The notes below the pieces were generated by a model, which worked only from the letters and a program-made list of their open reading frames with translations, was not told the DNA's origin and made no database searches. A stretch of 64,000 nt of DNA from Sipunculus nudus (taxonomy: Eukaryota; Annelida; Sipuncula; Golfingiida; Sipunculidae): positions 44,462,362-44,526,361 of the forward strand of contig CM049307.1 in assembly GCA_026874595.1 (NCBI GenBank). The letters run 5' to 3'. The first letter of the stretch is position 1, and each line of letters opens with the position of its first letter. Position numbers and translations under genes: made by a program. Of the stretch, positions 47,355 through 60,406 are shown in pieces.

Positions 47355-47362
47355 AATTTATA
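47355..47362 (-). promoter_or_regulatory. TATA box of the chitin-binding-like gene
   Basis: Minus-strand TATAAATT in CCCCTATAAATTAG, about 215 bp upstream of the ATG in less AT-rich surroundings. Transcription would start near 47330, giving a 5' UTR of about 190 nt. Confidence 0.45.
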
Positions 47363-47869
47363 GGGGTGCAACTTGTTTAGATTTGGTAGCCTCCTCGTCG
47401 AATAGGCTTTCACGATGCTTGAGCGGTTCAGCAATCAAAGATGAACTTGCGACATTATACAGTCTTGACCCGATTGCATGATCGTCGTGTGGCTGTGTGT
47501 AGGCGTGTATATTGGTATTGTTTTACCTTTTCGCAGTCATTGAGTTTAGGGTCATACACCGTAGGTTTTTCCTCCTCCGAAAGAGTCGAGTGCTCGTTAG
47601 GTTTGCCCTATTCTTCTATTGAAACTCTTGACTGTAAAGCGATATAAAATTTACTGAAAAAAGGACGAACGCAGGCACGCCCATTTGACAGGCTCATACC
47701 TTATTCATTAAACTGTATATTGTTTCAACAGGAGCAAGTTCTGTTTGACATCACATCTTATAAAAAGTGATCCATCTATAAATATGCTTTTTAGCTTTGC
47801 ATTTACAAATTACCAATATATTATGCGTTGGAAAGATTATACAAACACCCATGTGTTTGCATTTGCCGG

Positions 47870-47871
<2 letters not shown>

Positions 47872-47931
<60 letters not shown>

Positions 47932-47938
47932 TTATATA
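47872..47938. repeat. (TA)n(TATG)n microsatellite
   Basis: TA repeats passing into TATATG units. Confidence 0.95.
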
Positions 47939-48460
47939 ACGCAATAACAAAATATAATAAATAACTAATAATAAATTATTAGTATGAATTAAGTACCATG
48001 TTAAAGTCACCAATTAAGCTCGACAAGTACAATCGGCGTCGTCGCAGTATATATCCGACAGCACGGCTCTACCATCGGACACCTTTCGTAACTGCTCTAG
48101 CAGAAACAGGCTCTTTGTTCACGATTGTCAAGATTCCTTAAAGAAATACCCAGGAGAAATCAGAAGCGGCTGCGGGGGTCCGGAGCCCCCTTTTTTCAGC
48201 CGAAGCAACCCCCCCCCCCCCTTTCGGACCTAAGGACCATTTTAGGCCCTCCTGGGTTGGACCCCCCTCCCCCCCCCCCCCATTTCCTAAATCCTGGACC
48301 CGCTCCTGGAAATTTATTTGTTGCGGTACAAAAATCGTTTTGTCGGCCCACTCCGCGTCTGTTCATCCCTGTTTTCAGTTCTACCTAAAGAGATATACTC
48401 TGGAAGGGCAATAGAGAATGGAACGTGCGAGAAAAAAGCTACACTGGAAGAGTTTATTAT

Positions 48461-49850
48461 CAGGGCCCCGCCTATAGGCCTGCTCCCTATAGTCATCAGG
48501 TTCTCCGTTCGTCCATCTTTTTGTCATCCGTCCGTAGCGCTTTTTCGGAAGCATTATCTCAAAAACCATCCAGCTATTATCGTGAAAATTTAACCGAAGA
48601 ACGACAATCATGAAAGGATGTGGACTCAACTTTCAGACTTTCAAAATACAGGAGGAGGCTGAATATACTACAATTTGTGCCTGTCTTGTTATCAAAATTT
48701 TTACAAAATAGCAACACCAAATATGAAATTTGGAAGAATGAAACATACAGACACTGCTAAATAATAATCAGTTAAGCTTGTTTGACATAACAACACGTGC
48801 TGCCGCAGAGAAAATGTGTGCAGACACGCCAGTTGCATAGCAACATATTCATTAGAAGCACTAGCCCTGCCCCCCCCCCCCCCCAAAAAAAAAAAAAACA
48901 GATATAGTACATAATCAAAAGTATTTGTAGATCGCCACTTGACTTGGAATCATTTTGAAACTGATATATCTTATTTCTTACACTAATATCTCGGAACAAT
49001 TTCATTTTCCGATGATGGCCGCTAGGGGGCGCTGAACTTCCCCAACATATCATTTTTGGGCCATATCTCGAAAATTATCAACCTCAATTACGGAAACTGT
49101 AGCTTATTTTCTTCCCCTGGGTCTTCTTCATAAACTGAGTAAGTCTTCTGGTCTCAGCTTTCTGTCACTTTGTCAGTATGTCTGTCTGACTGTCAGTTAT
49201 CCTCAAATTCGCCTGCATGCTGGTTTTTGTGTCTTACTTATAGCATTCTAATGGCCACGGTTTTGCAGGAATCGTTTAGAAATTGATACATCTAATGTCT
49301 TACAGTAATATCTCGAAACGTATTTTTCATTTTCAAGATATAGCCGCTAGGGGGCGCTGCATTCGAACCTCCCTAAAATATCATGTTTTGCCCATATCTT
49401 CAGTACTATAAACCTCAGTTACATAAAGTATAACTTATTTTCTTTCCCTGAGTCGTCTCTAAACCTGGTTAAGTGATCTGGTCTCAATTTTGTGTCACTT
49501 TGTCAGTATACCTGTGTGTTTGTCAGCTGTCTCAATTTCGCCTGTTTGCTGATTCATGCGTCTTACATACATGTATAACATTCTTCAAACCTCGGTTTTG
49601 ATGGAATCACTTTGTAATTTACATATATCGTAAATCTTACAGATTTCTGAAAGTTCTTTATGTATTGTTTAAATAGGTCAAAGGTCAAAGTCATCAAAAT
49701 TGTTCAATCTCTTATTTTCTTCATAACTTTGTTAATATTGATCCTATCTAGACAAACTTTGGCTTATTTTCTTCCTCTATCCGGTTGCTCATTCATTTGA
49801 CCAATCTACATCATTTCCGGCAAGCGCTCGACCTCTGATCGTCTAGTTTT
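48461..49850 (+). repeat. Structured dispersed repeat with about 325-bp tandem units
   Basis: CAGGGCCCCGCCTATAGGCC heads the segment, followed by TCCGTTCGTCC-type sequence. From about 48930, a unit containing CCGCTAGGGGGCGCTG recurs at 49018 and 49343 (period about 325 bp), with a partial third unit to about 49690. The end may be GCGCTCGACCTCTGATCGTC near 49830. Confidence 0.6.
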
Positions 49851-50462
49851 CCACTTTACAGTATTTAACAGATACAAAAAAATCGAGCCTACTGTTAAAC
49901 TTCAGTTTACGTTTTATTTGATAGATTAGGCGCTAAATATGATAACACTATGACCGTTAACTAAAATCCATGGTAACATTATTGTACAGATAAAAAACAA
50001 CATATACTAATTTGATAAATGCCACGAACTCTTTTTTTTCTTAATTTTTTGATAATTTGGGTTAAGTTTCGCTCTGGACTGGCTTCCAACATTATCTTAA
50101 CTGAAAAAAATCAAAGTAAAGACTAAACGAGGCTGATACGAGGATACATATACTTCTCTTTCCATTTACAGTCTGCGTACCGTACGAGTTATCCGCTACT
50201 TACCAGTTCACTTAACATAATGAACATTGCCTCTATCAAATGTGATAGAGCGCTCATTCTTGAAATATTTCTTGTACGTCAGGAGTAGGATTGATACACA
50301 ACGGTTTTCCTCAGATAACGGAGCCTAATTTCCCTGAAAATGAATTCATTGTGAATTAATGTTATAATCTTCCGGTTGTTTCACTGAGTGATTATGACAC
50401 TTACTTTATTACTAGCCTCGTGCATACAAAATCTTAAATCCTGAAAGCTTGTTAATCGGACC

Positions 50463-50760
50463 GGCTTCTGTTGTCATGGGGTAGAGCACAAGACTTAATA
50501 CCGGGAGGTCTTGAGTTAAAATCTCAGCCTAAGATCTAGGGCAGTGAGGTTTCTAGTGGTCGGCCCCCACCCAGGGTGAGCGCTCTGTGGGCTTAATTGG
50601 AAGGCTGTGCCCCACAGCCGTTTATCACATATGAGTGCGTCTTTGGGGGGGGGGGGGGGGGTCCTCAGTGTTAAGACCCAGCAATGGGGGTGATTGCACA
50701 ACCATTAAACCGCAGATGCGATAGGCACTTGGCCTGAGTGTCTTCAGGAAGAAAATAACA
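50463..50760 (+). mobile_element. tRNA-derived SINE, degraded
   Basis: TCATGGGGTAGAGCACAAGAC is a worn A-box region and GTCTTGAGTTAAAATCTC a worn B box. The body GTGAGCGCTCTGTGGGC...GAAGGCTG...GAGTGCGTCTTTGGGG...CCTCAG matches the copy at 46.3 kb. A G-run of 18 (50645-50662) replaces the shorter G-run of that copy. Confidence 0.7.
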
Positions 50761-53700
50761 TGATAAGAATCGAGTCTATCCTCCTTGTCGAGTTGTCTCA
50801 AGCCTAAATGGAACTGTGCAGATGTATATATATAAGACTATGAATTGCTAAGAAATAATATAAAACAAAGGTGGTTACTTGCACCAAAAATGTAAAAACA
50901 AGTTTATATTTATAACATATCAATATTGTATACAAAAAAAAAACATCGATACCGGTAGTTGAACCCATTGACAGGTTATACTCCCAGAGGAAATGAATAC
51001 AGTATCAGTATGTAAACACAGTGCATTCAGATCTATGCGGATGGTTAGCAGTGTGTGTCTGTAAAGCCTTTGATTATATGCACCTAAACCCACAAGCCTC
51101 TCGACCTACGAGTAGTTGATGGATTTTAAGGACGGAGGGTCGTGAAGGTGTCGTAGCTCTTTAACTTAAATTTCTTCTGACGTAGCAACACAGGCGCTGG
51201 CCCCACTTCTATCAGAGTGTACACACTCTTATCAACCACTTTTGACCTCGCTCTCCTTGATGATCTGCGTGGGTTGATCTGTTCACGTGCACCAATAGGT
51301 GGCACTGGTAGACGTTCAGGGCCTCACTTGACGTTATAATCCATTCTGATAAGCAGTCCCGATTACAGTTAGGGAAAATCCTAAAGGTGCTTTTTGTCAC
51401 ATTTACAGCAGAGAAAATAGTTTGTAAATAACTCTCCCTTCTAAAGTAAAGCAACAAATACTCCATTCTTAAACAAGAGAACGTTGGAAAAATCTGGTTT
51501 TTCATATTTGTTTTACCATCTATGGGATAAGAAGAAGAAAAACCGTCAAAAGAGTCACCTGTTATGACCTACGTTCTGCTTGTCCGTTAATACATGTTTG
51601 GGTAGGTGGCAACGCATTTTGGGTTTCGGCGTTGATTTTCGGAGCAGAAGGGTCTTCAGAAGCGGATCCGGGGGGGGGGGGGGTTCCAGATGCCCCTGCA
51701 TCAGCCTGTATTATTTTATTTTATCCAAAGGTCTCAACGGGGACCCGGCCGGCAAGAACTTTCTTAGAGTCCAGGTAAGTGCTAGGAAAAATGCGGAAGT
51801 AATTTTTGTGTAAGCTATAGTTTTTAATACGGAGTGTCCCTGAGTGCCTTAATTAGAGGGCCGGCCTATAGGACGGTTAGAGGCTTTAAAGGGCACGTAA
51901 AATATCTGCTTATGCAGAAAACACATTTGTGTTTGAGCCGCTGTTAATCCTGAGAGCTCAGCTGGACTCGGGTCTGGAGTACGGTTTCCTATAGATGTAA
52001 GCATTCCAGTAAGATACTTGAAAATGCAGAAGAATTGTTTCTTAGATGCGGGTTTTATTCGGGAGGACCGATCGGGACAAGATCCTTATGATTTTATGGC
52101 CCTATAAAATGTTCTTTAAATGCAGAAAATATGGACGGATTGGAAAGTTTGGAATATATGTACATATGGATCATGGTAATTATGGTTCACAACTTCCTGG
52201 ATCAGCTGGTCTCACAAGTGTGCGCTTCACACAAAGGATCGGGCCCAAGTGTATCCTGACAGTATGACAGTATCAGCATGAATTACTTGTTACAATAAAA
52301 CGTGTATGGAAATATAAATATAATGCATGATATTTACTTGATAGGTCTCTTAGTTAGAGCTGCTTAAATATCCTGATCTCTAAGTATAACAGTTGTTTGA
52401 AATTAAAATTCCTTATAGGCCATCATGGCCTCCGGTACCTCGGATGAAATTATGCCACAATTTTATATGAAAAGAAGGGAGGCCAAGAAGCCGTGTTATA
52501 AGAATCTTTTTAATGAGATAACTGCATTAACCATATGAAAAGCAACTCAAAGTAAGGAAAAACAATTTTTGCTAGTGCTAAGAAATGTTTGAACAGCAGG
52601 GACGGGAGGGACTGTAATGCTTCTATTATCGTCCACAGGGTTTGTTTATGTGTCGAGTGCCTGTGATGTAAAACGTTCCTGCACTCACTTGTCACATCCA
52701 TTAATTAAGTTTAATGTATTTAACCATTGTGTTTTGGTTTAGACCTTAGTCGTCTTTAAGGGTAAGAGAGAATTATTATTTATAACTACCAGGTTATTTT
52801 TTTCACATTCTTGTATCAGTGTTACATTGATAGGAATTAGTGGATTTTACTTGGGGATCTTTTATTAACAGTTTTTTTTTAAATTATTTTATTTTAATTA
52901 TTATAAACAAAATAGATCGAACCACTTGGACCTGTCCACCTTAGTAACGGACCGCATGCAGCTTGACCGGACCAGGACCGGACCGCTGTTTTGGTGTATC
53001 GTAACACCAGAGGATGGTCCGGTCCAGTCCGCACCTCTATTTGTGTGTGCCTGTTTGTTCACAACATAACTCACGCAGTCATGAATGGAGTCTCATGAAA
53101 TGTTAAGGGTATTCCGGGAAAAATGCAAAATCGATTAGATTTTGGTATGGATTCGCTGCTTGACCCGGATTCAGGAAGGACTTCCAGGAATATTCAAAAA
53201 TGTACATTTCTTTACGCACGGATGAACCTTGGAATATGGGCCGAATAGATGAATGCGCTAAGGCGGGTCGGGGGCGGGGGGGGGGGGGGGGGATGGGGGG
53301 GGGGGGCACTTCTGCACGAAAGAATCTGGAATGAAACACGGTTTGGGGACAACTTCTAGTTGTTTCTACACTATCACTCGCTCTAACAGACAATGCAGAC
53401 TCGATTCAGTTATTCACGATTCCAAGAGGGAGGATTTTTTTATCTCCTTTGGAAGAAATGCACACGCTCTCCCATTTGCGCTGCTGAGCGGTTCTATATA
53501 CATGTATATATGAGAGCTGATATATACCGTAAGTTGTGTATTCAGGCCACACCTGCATGTTTACTCCGCTAACTGCACGAGTCGCTCATTATGCGGGAAT
53601 TGAAACAGTTTTGGAATGTGAATACACAATTCTGGACAATTTTAACTGTGAAACATGATGGTCGTGGACGTATATAGCCACGTATAGAAACCTGCATGTC

Positions 53701-54260
53701 AGAGACAATTAACTATCTTTATTGAGTCCATTTGGTTGTGAACGAAGTTACCCAACCTTTCATTAAACCATTTTGGTTAATTTCGGTTGTGTTCTTATTC
53801 CATTATTCACTTCAGTTAGTAGAGATGCATTAGCTATTGGATCATATATATCGTTTATTACATCATTGGTTCAGTTTAGGGTCCATGGGTATTAATACTG
53901 ACTTTATGTTCTAACCTCCTCTAAATATATGTTCCTAGTTGGGATATTTATGAGCAAAACATTTTTTTTAATATTTCAAGGAGTTTAACCCCCCCCCCCC
54001 CCCCTCCCCCTTTTGCATGGCCTCTGAAAATTCTGAATCTGAAGTCTGAAAAGAAATATAATTATTAAACATTCCCCGGTCTATCGAGCTATATATACTT
54101 GTGAAGGTTGATGAGTTTACCACTGTATCAATATTTAGGTCACATTTTCGTATGGCTATACTAACATAGTCCCCCCCCCCCCGCGCAAAACCATCGATAT
54201 TTCTTTTTATATTTTTCATTCTTCCGCCAGTAAATGCATGCCTCACCTTTTTGTCAGATT
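50761..54260. other. No gene recognised
   Basis: Short ORFs without domains, including 51212-51505 on the minus strand. Several poly-G/C runs occur (51669-51681, 53276-53306, 53990-54010, 54172-54182). Confidence 0.4.
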
Positions 54261-54291
54261 CAGCTGAGCGTCCTGGCCCATGGGCCACTTG
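54261..54291 (+). mobile_element. Isolated Helitron-like 3' terminus
   Basis: CAGCTGAGCGTCC is followed by the perfect hairpin TGGCCCATGGGCCA and CTTG. This matches the terminus of the element at 574-2190 (read on the minus strand). Confidence 0.5.
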
Positions 54292-54528
54292 TTCTCGTGT
54301 GGGATAGATACAATTAGGTGACTCATATTTTCTGTGATCCTGATCTTGACATACTATTATATAATCTTGTATCATTAGACAAAGTATAAGGGACTACAGG
54401 GAATTTTTACTTGATGATATACTGAACTTCAAAATTGAACTTGCATCCTAAAAATCTTACGATAGACCTATAGGCCTAGGCCTAACATCTTTTGAAGTGC
54501 AACGAAAGTTCATGATGATCTGATTAGA

Positions 54529-54530
<2 letters not shown>

Positions 54531-54606
<76 letters not shown>

Positions 54607-54616
54607 TATATATATC
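54531..54616. repeat. (TA)n microsatellite
   Basis: The longest TA tract in the window, about 86 bp. Confidence 0.95.
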
Positions 54617-55328
54617 TCTGCTAGCGAAGCCTATAGTTTGTATATTTTTAATTCGTTTTGATCGACAGACCTGCTGATCCAAAGATCCATTGCCCACTTC
54701 GGGTGTATTGAGCTCGGAATTTATTAATGGCTGCCTGTCGAACTCATTCTTGATTTGTGATACCCTAATACAGATACATTAATGTTCTAAATATATCATT
54801 TCAGTCCTGAAAAAATACGTTTTTTTTAATTAAACTTGCTACCATTGCTTGTGACTAACAAAAAGTCTAACACTAGTAGAAAACGGAGTCTTGGGGCAAG
54901 GTATATATAGGCCTTCTGTTTTGAATTTTGTCCATTGAACTTTGAAGTGGATCATGAATTGGAACAAAAATAGACCTGGTGGAGATATGCACTGTGTGTA
55001 GGCTAATGCTCTCATTCATACACCAAGGCATGCAGGGTTATTAACAAATAGGCCCCTATTTATGTTTACGGCATCTTGGGAAGGGTCAGTGGGAATGGGA
55101 ATTAAAAAATAATAGAACTGGAAATCAATGATACGTACGATGGGGTCCCATTTCATTTGAAGGGTAATATAAAAAGAACAGTCAGTGACACGTTCCAAGT
55201 GTCCTGTTTCATGTGAAGAGGTTAGAGAATACATGAGCAGCTTAGCATTCATTAACTTGATATCCCCGGATTCCAGTAGTCCCGTAGGTGCTATTAACAT
55301 TCAATGAGGTGCCACTTGCACATCAAGT

Positions 55329-55401
55329 GTTTCTGTAGTGTAGTGGTTATCACGTTCGCCTAACACGCGAAAGGTCCCCGGTTCGAGCCCGGGCAGAAAC
55401 A
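55329..55401 (+). tRNA. tRNA-Val (anticodon AAC)
   Basis: 73 nt with a perfect 7-bp acceptor stem GTTTCTG/CAGAAAC and A box TAGTGTAGTGGTTATCACG. The anticodon arm is TTCGC-CTAACAC-GCGAA (AAC at 55362-55364). The T arm is CCCGG-TTCGAGC-CCGGG and the discriminator base is A. TTTT about 5 nt downstream can terminate Pol III. No intron. It looks functional and stands alone. Confidence 0.97.
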
Positions 55402-55993
55402 TCAATTTTAGCTTCTTATCATATTTGGTACCAATCCTCTACTTTTTATTCACAATATTAAAAATATAAGACGGACAATTAATTAGTTCAGCAGGATTGT
55501 AATATAACTACAAACAAACGTCCGGAAATCTGCGTGTAAAAGTGTTGGGTTAGACATAACGACGAGAGAAGTGGGGTCCTCCAGGGTTTATTCACAGCGA
55601 TATCAGTGGTACAACAACTGACTCACACACACGGCCCTCTCATGTGAACATCGTAATGGCGTGAGTGTTATGAAACGGGGCCTTCAACTTCATGGAAACG
55701 ACCCTCACCTTTCCATTACAAAAATTGGGAAGTCCGGGATACAAAAACATGGAGGTCTGGGAGAAATCTTGGAGTATACTATATCTTACGCTCCCGAGGC
55801 AGCGGAAATCTTGCGCTTCTAAAGAAGCAACTGATATAGGAAGTAGCACTATAGGTAAAGCGCTGTGTAAAGAGCGTATGTTAGCATTTACTGTGGTTGG
55901 CTTTATTTTCGTGAGGCTGAAATTTCGCGATTTCTTCATTTCGGACGTATCGCGATGGTTTCATTACGATATAGGAAGTAGGGTCTATCTAAA

Positions 55994-56055
55994 ACGCGGA
56001 GAATCCGCGGAGAGATGGAGAATTCGCGGAGAATTCGTGGAGAATTTGCGGAGAG
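55994..56055 (+). repeat. Short tandem repeat, about 13-14-bp unit
   Basis: GCGGAGAATTC-type units repeat about five times. They lie within a 153-codon ORF (55692-56153) that shows no domain and is probably non-coding. Confidence 0.7.
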
Positions 56056-56964
56056 TTTTTATATGGAATGATATTTTAATACACCTTAAAATCACTCAAA
56101 TCTCCAACTATATTACTCTTAACATATTTTTTAAATATGTCAAATTACCGTAATAAATAAAATTTATGTACATAATTAAGCATTTTATTTTTAACAATGT
56201 ACATGCCCGCCCAGTCAACATAGCAGAATTGGGCCAATGCTGGTTTGATACTGGTATATACCGGCAATACCGGTAACGGTACTGCCAGAACAGAACCAGT
56301 ACAAGAACAGAAGTGTGCATATGGTATAAATTATAGGCATGGTTGCCAATTTAGTCCGGTACTGGGCCACTTCTGGGCCAGTACTGGCGCGGCCTTAATA
56401 GACGCCATTTTGCACGTGGCCAAAGCGCCATCTGTTGGAAACATTTCAAATGCCAAACTTAACCGCCAAAGAGCTGAAGTACTAGGTAAGTACCTGTTTG
56501 GATTTTTCACAAAGTGTATTATATTTGCATGAGAATTAAATAAGTATATATGGTCAGTATGGACATGTATAATCACATTTATCAGGCAGCAGCATCACTT
56601 GCCAAGTTTATCTACTGTAACTATGTCACAAAAAATGAATGGGTGATAATAGGTGTAACTTAGAATACACAGGTTGAATTTAGTATAATTGTGAGGCAAG
56701 CTAGCCCTTATTTTTTCTCACCATATACATGTATTAAATTATTCTAGAAATCAAAATCATCTATTTAGTTTAAAAAGCAATGTAGGCCCACGTGTGTGAA
56801 GAGATATGTGTTTATATATATGTAACATGTAAGTGTAAAGCATTGAGAGACCGTTGGCAGTGTCTTTATAAAGCAAGCCACTGGGGGGGGGGGGGGGGGG
56901 GGGGGCAGTGAATGCATTCATTTATGGCTTCTTAAATGTGGGAGCGTATTCTTGGGGGGGGGGG

Positions 56965-56966
<2 letters not shown>

Positions 56967-57006
<40 letters not shown>
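56967..57006. repeat. (TA)n microsatellite
   Basis: TA tract directly after a 13-G run. Confidence 0.95.
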
Positions 57007-57010
<4 letters not shown>

Positions 57011-58362
57011 GTTTTGTCTTTAAAAGTGTGGGGCTTATTCTGCAAATGTAAGCACCTGAAGGCTGAAAGGGGGTCTGGGTTGGTGTGGCAGGTGGTATCT
57101 CCTCACAATAAAACATAATATATGCATTTTCAGTGCACTATTTTGGCCAATTTTGATTAAATATTGAATTTACAGAATCATGTGTGCCAAATTGATAACA
57201 TTTATACCCTTATAAAGCCTTCTTCAAATCTTAATAGAACTTCAGAACCGTAAAGTTCTGGGTTTTTAATTTTACTCAAAACCATAGGCGTCCATGGTAA
57301 GAAGCACCAAACAAATTTAGGCCCACTGAGAGGCAAAGGATATATCATATTCAGACTTACATGAAGTTTTAAGTTGTTATCATAAATATTACCATGAACA
57401 ATTAATTTACAGAAATCTGACCTGATGTCTGCCATATATGATTACACATTGATAAATACAAAAAAAAAATTGTTATATTCTAAAGCAGACCTCTCTATAA
57501 GGTTACGAGTTTAAATATTACTCATACAAGTAGGCCTATTTTTCCAACTGTTCTCACTCAAATGAATTGCATCATATTTAATTTCTTTATCAGTAGAAAT
57601 TACACAATTAAGTATTGTGTCATTTTTACAGGTAAGGGAATAATAAATAATGGCCTATATTACTGAACACACTCAGTTAAGAGATGAAGTCACAATTGTT
57701 TTCAAGTGAGGCATGTAGACTTAGAAGAAAACAACGGAATTTCATTCAAATTAATGGAATTTACGTCATTTCGCAAAGAAAGGTCACATTGACCTCCACC
57801 TTTTTGCCAAAAATGTTGGAGGGGGGGGGGGGGGCCTTCCCAAAGTATAGATAATTTTTAATTTACATGCTATAAATTGGCATTTCTGTGAGTATTTTTT
57901 TCTAATACTATATGCACTAATTTTTATAATAATAATTTTATAATAATTAATAATATAATAATAATTTACATAGTATAATTTCAATAATATAAACTCTACT
58001 AGTTTTTGCCTAAGAACGCTCAGTTCTCAGGAGGGCAAACCCCCCCCCCCCACCCCCAGGCTACGGTAATGCTGTTGTGTGCACCAGGATCTGCAAAGAG
58101 TTTCATGCCATAGGCCTAATAAGATAACACAGGAAACAGGGCCCAAGGAACGTTACAGTGCTTGTGTTGCAAGTGCCAGTGACGGATCCAGAGGTGCCCC
58201 CCCCCCCCCCCCCACTTGAGCTGTAAAATCTCTCGTTTTATCAAGAAGAGAGGGAGTCTTTCAGTTATTATGTTCTGCTAGGTCATAACACCGAGGAATC
58301 TCCATAATCTTATGGTAAAGGTGCCTTTTTATTAATATTTTCCTGTGTTATCTTATTTTCCA

Positions 58363-58363
<1 letters not shown>

Positions 58364-58395
<32 letters not shown>

Positions 58396-58406
58396 TATAT
58401 TATATA

Positions 58407-58442
<36 letters not shown>
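58364..58442. repeat. (TAA)n-(TTA)n foldback microsatellite
   Basis: About 27 bp of TAA repeats, an AT centre, then about 30 bp of the complementary TTA repeats, able to form a hairpin. Confidence 0.95.
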
Positions 58443-58443
<1 letters not shown>

Positions 58444-59451
58444 TCAATATTTCAATTCAATATTAGCGCCCAACCCCCCCCCCCCCCCCCCGGTTCTCGA
58501 ATTTCCTGATCCGCCACCGAGTGCTGTGTTAAACCAGGCAAGTAACTGAATATAGGACCCAGGATAGAGGTGTATCACATAGCAGAAGAGCAGTTAATTA
58601 CTAGTATCACATACTCTGCATATGAAACAGAGATTTTGTGAGGCTCCTATAACTGAGAATTAATATGGACTGTACATATATATTTTCTCCACACCAGATA
58701 GATGTTTTATTGTTGGCTGATGTGTTGTAAGCTGGTATACATTGTTCCCTGTTACAGTGAGTGATAGGCCTATTTTAAATTAAAATGATTAATTTGAAGA
58801 ATATCTGGAATAAAAACAAGCATTTGGAAACTTTGGAAAATCTGTGCAATGATCAGTATGTTCATTTGCAAGTTTTGCTCTAAAAAATATGAGTCTTCAA
58901 TTCTTTACTTTTTATCTATTAGATTTGTTTGTGTATATCAGCTGATAGCAACTTAATTCTTTCTCTATATCTTTGTTAAGCTCTTTGTATTCAGAAACAA
59001 AATCTTGTAGATTTTTTATTTAAATAAATGTTATGATACCATGATACAGGACCAGTTCTGAAGAATTCTGAAGTGACACAAGCAGAGGTTGAGAAAGAAA
59101 TCATGGTGTGGTTAAGAAATTCATGAGACAGGAATGGAAAGAGAAAAGACTTCAGACGGAGAAGGCACAGAGGGGGCTGGAAGGTTGAGCAAAAGATATA
59201 TAATTACATTTTTATGGACAATGTTTTAAGTACTACTTAAATCATTTGGAACAATATTGTTGAAATTTCAAATACATGAAAGGGCCCAAAATGCCACAGG
59301 GCTCAAATGTAAAGAATTTACATTCAGAATATATTTGAGCAAATTTTTTTTAAAGATAAGTATTTTAATACATATTGTGATATTGAACTTTTTATTGTTA
59401 CAGCTCTCTCCCTTTTAAAGAAGTGTTGAAGATATACCCAAGAATATTGCA

Positions 59452-59455
<4 letters not shown>

Positions 59456-59512
<57 letters not shown>
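59456..59512. repeat. (TA)n microsatellite
   Basis: About 56 bp of TA repeats with TACATG flanks on both sides. Confidence 0.95.
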
Positions 59513-59514
<2 letters not shown>

Positions 59515-59663
59515 CATACATGTATGTATTACATGTTGGCTAAACCTTGTACAGTAAAATATTCATTTAATTTCTAATAGACTTTTTTTAATGTGTTTGT
59601 GTGTGCGAGTGCAAATTGTGATTTAAGAATGTAGGTGTATGCAAGATATTCAGTTTTGCAATG

Positions 59664-60406
59664 TTTTTAGCTCAGCTGACTATAAGTCATCTGAGCTGTA
59701 GTTATGGTCCATTGTCCGTTGTCTGTCCGTTAGACTGGCACGTTTTGAAACCGTTAGACCTGCGAATCCAAATTTCGGCGTACTACTAGATGTCCTAATA
59801 ATCTCCTACCAAACCGAAAACTGGGCCACTGCGACAAAAAATTAAGGAAAAATCCTGCGTTTCCATTAAAAACCATTATCACACTTCAGGACTGCTTAAT
59901 ATCAAAACCACTAATCTGTTTTTCTAAATATTTACCATAAATATTTTTTATATATTTCCTCTATATATACCAGAAATTAAGTCCGTATCGTGTGATTTCT
60001 TGAAGTTATGGGTTTAAACATAATGTACATTGTAAAAAATCAGGAAAAATATTCACTCACTTAACATGATAATTTTGAAGCTACAGACTTTTTTCCAGGG
60101 ATATAAATTAGTTTAATCAAGATTCAATTGTAAATTATTCATACCAAAATTAGATATGATCGAAAACAGAGCAATGGTTATGAAATGTATTATTTCTTGA
60201 AATGTATTAATAGGTTTTTCATGGGAAATTGAAATTTTCCCTTAATTTCTCAAAGGAACAAAGTCCTAGTGACCCAATTTTCGGTATGGTAGGAGATTTT
60301 GGGGACATCTAACACTATGCCAAATTTCTGAATTTACGTCCAAAGGTTTCAAAACGTGCAGTTTAACAGATGGACAGATAGAGCTGACGGACAAAGGACC
60401 ATCGCT
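59664..60406. mobile_element. Foldback element with arms of about 200 bp
   Basis: Left arm landmarks GGTCCATTGTCCG, GCACGTTTTGAAACC, AGATGTCC and ATCTCCTACCAAACCGAAAA reappear as reverse complements at 60240-60405 in mirrored order and spacing. The left end TTTTTAGCTCAGCTGAC resembles the 5' end of the Helitron-like element at 574-2190. Confidence 0.8.

Noticed and set aside
50516-50701. Minus-strand Pro-rich ORF
   Set aside because: It is a translation of the SINE and its G-run.
55692-56153. 153-codon plus-strand ORF near the tRNA
   Set aside because: No domain, low-complexity GCGGAGAATTC repeats, an equally long opposite-strand ORF and no splice or poly(A) context.
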